From Rhodoferax sp. (GTDB lineage Bacteria; Pseudomonadota; Gammaproteobacteria; Burkholderiales; Burkholderiaceae_C), in NCBI GenBank assembly GCA_021731215.1, contig JAKFXU010000347.1, positions 1-13,953 of the forward strand: 13,953 bases of DNA. Reading direction: 5' to 3'. The notes below the pieces were generated by a model, which was given only the letters and a program-made list of their open reading frames with translations, searched no databases and was not told where the DNA came from. The position numbers and the translations under genes were made by a program. This document shows, piece by piece, positions 13,767 through 13,953 of the stretch. Within the stretch, counting starts at the first letter, position 1. Each line of letters starts with the position of its first letter.

Positions 13767-13953
13767 CCTGAGTTGGATCCTGCTGGGCCTGCCCCTGGCC
13801 TTTGGGCTGGGCTGGGTCGCCTCGCGCCTTGATTTTCGGCAACTGCGCATTGAAAACCGGCGCGCCCCCAAAGCCTATTTCAAGGGCTTGAACTTTCTGC
13901 TCAATGAGCAGCAGGACCAGGCGATTGACGCTTTCATTGAAGCCGTGCAGAGC
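13756..13953 (+). CDS. lapB: Lipopolysaccharide assembly protein LapB, first 66 codons (cut by window edge)
   Basis: The N-terminus matches LapB/YciM: a membrane anchor (about 4-22, with WILLGLPLAFGLGWVASRLDF), then the start of the first tetratricopeptide helix pair, RRAPKAYFKGLNFLL and NEQQDQAIDAFIEAV. LapB is a cytoplasm-facing TPR/rubredoxin protein that recruits LpxC to FtsH and couples lipopolysaccharide synthesis to assembly. The ATG at 13756 lies within the end of lapA (11-nt overlap), as in other proteobacteria. The frame is open to the edge; the remaining TPRs and the rubredoxin-type metal site are not visible. Confidence 0.9.
   Translation, partial: MDFDLSWILLGLPLAFGLGWVASRLDFRQLRIENRRAPKAYFKGLNFLLNEQQDQAIDAFIEAVQS

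Noticed and set aside
1..13953. CRISPR array, insertion sequence, toxin-antitoxin or defence gene
   Set aside because: No regularly spaced repeat array, transposase or defence-type gene is present; apart from the integrase all genes are core functions.

Overview
The window looks like a chromosomal segment of a GC-rich betaproteobacterium, most likely of the Comamonadaceae (Rhodoferax/Polaromonas-like). Three things support this: the gene order gyrA-(serC)-pheA-tyrA-aroA-cmk-rpsA-ihfB-lapA-lapB, the fusion of aroA to cmk, and a tmRNA tag reading ANDERFALAA. The family placement is inferred from memory of gene order and protein sequence; no database search was possible.

Left part (1-1515): the end of an integrated element. 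A P4-type tyrosine recombinase gene on the minus strand lies just past the 3' end of the tmRNA gene, a classic integration target. Between them are the tmRNA terminator and a cluster of repeated C5/G5 motifs that are probably recombinase or regulator binding sites. The element continues off the left edge, so its other end and its cargo are not visible.

Minus-strand core block (1516-4137): ssrA (tmRNA), gph (phosphoglycolate phosphatase) and ubiG (ubiquinone O-methyltransferase), the last two overlapping as an operon; then ompA (an OmpA-C lipid-free envelope protein with a Pro-Ala linker) ended by a symmetric terminator.

Plus-strand core block (4390-13953): gyrA, a 56-codon remnant of serC, pheA, tyrA, a fused aroA-cmk gene, rpsA, ihfB, lapA and the start of lapB. 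Genes are tightly packed, often overlapping or a few bases apart. pheA, tyrA and aroA serve aromatic amino acid synthesis; cmk and rpsA link nucleotide metabolism to translation; ihfB supplies a DNA-bending subunit; lapA/lapB act in lipopolysaccharide assembly.

I found no undescribed defence or mobile system here; the window is mostly core genome. The points most worth checking are: (1) serC reduced to its first ~20 codons; (2) a textbook intrinsic-terminator structure inside the start of the lapA coding sequence; (3) a three-hairpin rpsA leader without a Shine-Dalgarno, resembling the autoregulated E. coli leader, with a candidate promoter inside cmk; (4) an 11-codon upstream ORF that ends on the ihfB start codon; (5) a ~28-residue in-frame palindromic insertion in aroA; and (6) repeated sites beside the integrase.
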